Position numbers and translations under genes: made by a program
The notes under the pieces: model-generated
What the model was told of the DNA's origin: nothing
Seen by the model: only the letters and a program-made list of their open reading frames with translations
Database searches by the model: none
NCBI GenBank assembly: GCA_020249775.1
Contig: JADCFA010000002.1
Span: 186,001-250,000 of the forward strand
DNA length: 64,000 nt
From: Roseomonas sp.
GTDB lineage: Bacteria > Pseudomonadota > Alphaproteobacteria > Acetobacterales > Acetobacteraceae
Direction: 5' to 3'
Shown: piece by piece, positions 63,107 to 64,000 of the stretch
Layout: every line of letters begins with the position of its first letter
Position numbering within the stretch: position 1 is the first letter of the stretch

Positions 63107-63859
63107 TCAGCGTGAACGTGCCGGCGCCTGCGCGACTTCTTCAAAGCCCCGCACATCATCCGGGCGGAGTGAGCGCGCATTGGCCAATACCGGCCCGCCG
63201 GGCCGCGGCGTCGCAGCGGTCCGGACATAACCATTATCCGGACGATCATAGATGAAGCCCTGAATCGGATAAATGCGGCCCAAGCTCTCCTGGTCCCGAC
63301 CGACCTGCACCCGCACCGATGACCAGTCATTTTTCAGCGAGACATCAATCACCGAGACATCCTGCATGATGGAGCCGCGCCGAATGCCCGGGCCCGCCCA
63401 ATTCGCATGATGGATGAGCACTTCGCGCGCGCTGATCACTTCCTGCACCACGGCGACATGGCCGGAACGCATCTGCCCGGTGCGAGAGAAAGCCATGATG
63501 GCGCCGGGTTCCGGCGTATGACCGCGAGCATAAAGCCCGGCGGCATTGTGCCACCAATCACCGCCATTGCCGCGAATCGCCATACCGGTCGCTTGCCGGA
63601 CGTACGGAACGCAGGAAATACCGCCCGGGTTGCTATGGGCAACACGCTGGGCTTGGGTTTGGTTCTGGCGGGGGCCTTGGACCTGTTGGTTGGTTCTGAC
63701 GGGCTGCGCTTGACCAGCGGGGCGGGACTGGGCGGGTTTAGCCGCTTGCTGAGGTTGCGCCGCCGGCTGCGGGTTCACTTGGCTGGCACCAGCGTGATTG
63801 GACGCCAAGGCAAAGCCAAGGGCGACAAAGGCAGTCGCGACAAGCTTACTTGTCCTCAT
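63107..63859 (-). CDS. Secreted CHAP-domain amidohydrolase
   Basis: A 250-residue protein with a signal peptide (FVALGFALASNHAGASQ), a Gln/Pro/Ala-rich linker, then a CHAP domain. SCVPYVRQATGM contains the catalytic Cys, and RSGHVAVVQEVISAREVLI the His. CHAP enzymes cut peptidoglycan amide bonds in the periplasm. The C-terminal part (about residues 200-250) is unrelated tail. The 140 bp upstream to the window edge contain no recognisable gene. Confidence 0.85.
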   Translation of the reverse strand: MRTSKLVATAFVALGFALASNHAGASQVNPQPAAQPQQAAKPAQSRPAGQAQPVRTNQQVQGPRQNQTQAQRVAHSNPGGISCVPYVRQATGMAIRGNGGDWWHNAAGLYARGHTPEPGAIMAFSRTGQMRSGHVAVVQEVISAREVLIHHANWAGPGIRRGSIMQDVSVIDVSLKNDWSSVRVQVGRDQESLGRIYPIQGFIYDRPDNGYVRTAATPRPGGPVLANARSLRPDDVRGFEEVAQAPARSR

Positions 63860-64000
63860 ATCCAGTCAAGCCCCCTGGTAGTTGTGACGCTCTTTGCGTT
63901 CTGGGTCGAGAGGTAAGCTGGCCGGCGTTAAAGGAACAAGTATGGCGGCTGTAACTTGGTGAAATCTGGCGTGATTAGCTGATTGAGGCTGTTGAGGAAG

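Overview
The window is a GC-rich, densely packed bacterial chromosome segment, most likely from an alphaproteobacterium of the Rhodospirillales and probably Acetobacteraceae-like; I cannot name a genus. The pointers are orphan Bug/TctC-type binding proteins, the gene order tsaE-amgK-murU-addB-addA, an EipB (DUF1849) envelope protein, a class I PHA synthase, a Pol IV with an N-terminal zinc ribbon, and many 4-base ATGA/GTGA gene overlaps. No rRNA, tRNA, CRISPR array or prophage was recognised.

Layout. 1-9.5 kb: the C-terminal part of an M3 oligopeptidase, a beta-lactamase-fold hydrolase coupled to an MBL hydrolase, a Bug binding protein coupled to an amidase, PaiB, octaprenyl diphosphate synthase, a DUF2007-like protein coupled to a TrmN6-like methyltransferase, and a SCO protein. 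9.5-19.3 kb: a ferredoxin reductase, then the tightly coupled run tsaE-amgK-murU-addB-addA. 19.3-20.2 kb is gene-poor and holds an IS5-type transposase remnant. 20.2-30.7 kb is the most distinctive part. A small membrane protein is followed by THREE tandem paralogous FbpA-type binding proteins, one large fused permease and one ATPase. Directly after comes a complete PhnD-PhnC-PhnE-PhnE set, so ten transport genes run in one direction.

30.7-40.2 kb is mainly housekeeping: infC (apparently starting at AUA), thrS, two glycosyltransferases, rnd, aspS and eipB. At 40.2-42.0 kb a solitary family-5 binding protein lies behind a well-formed TPP riboswitch. 42.1-46.4 kb looks like a sugar-acid catabolic locus (UxaA-type dehydratase, class II aldolase, YdhR-like protein, FAH-family hydrolase, small membrane protein, SDR). 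46.5-51.5 kb: phaC, a proline-rich lipoprotein, an aminotransferase and hom. 51.5-52.2 kb is a scar in which an IS3-family transposase tail truncates a Bug gene.

52.3-64 kb: an oxidoreductase trio, xseB-ispA-dxs, another Bug protein, a histone-deacetylase-fold enzyme coupled to TusA, a ROK kinase coupled to a membrane protein, dinB, and a secreted CHAP hydrolase. Functional themes are isoprenoid supply (ispB, ispA, dxs), double-strand-break repair and DNA-damage tolerance (addAB, xseB, dinB), cell-wall recycling (amgK, murU) and periplasmic solute capture. All assignments come from reading motifs and family resemblance; no database search was run.
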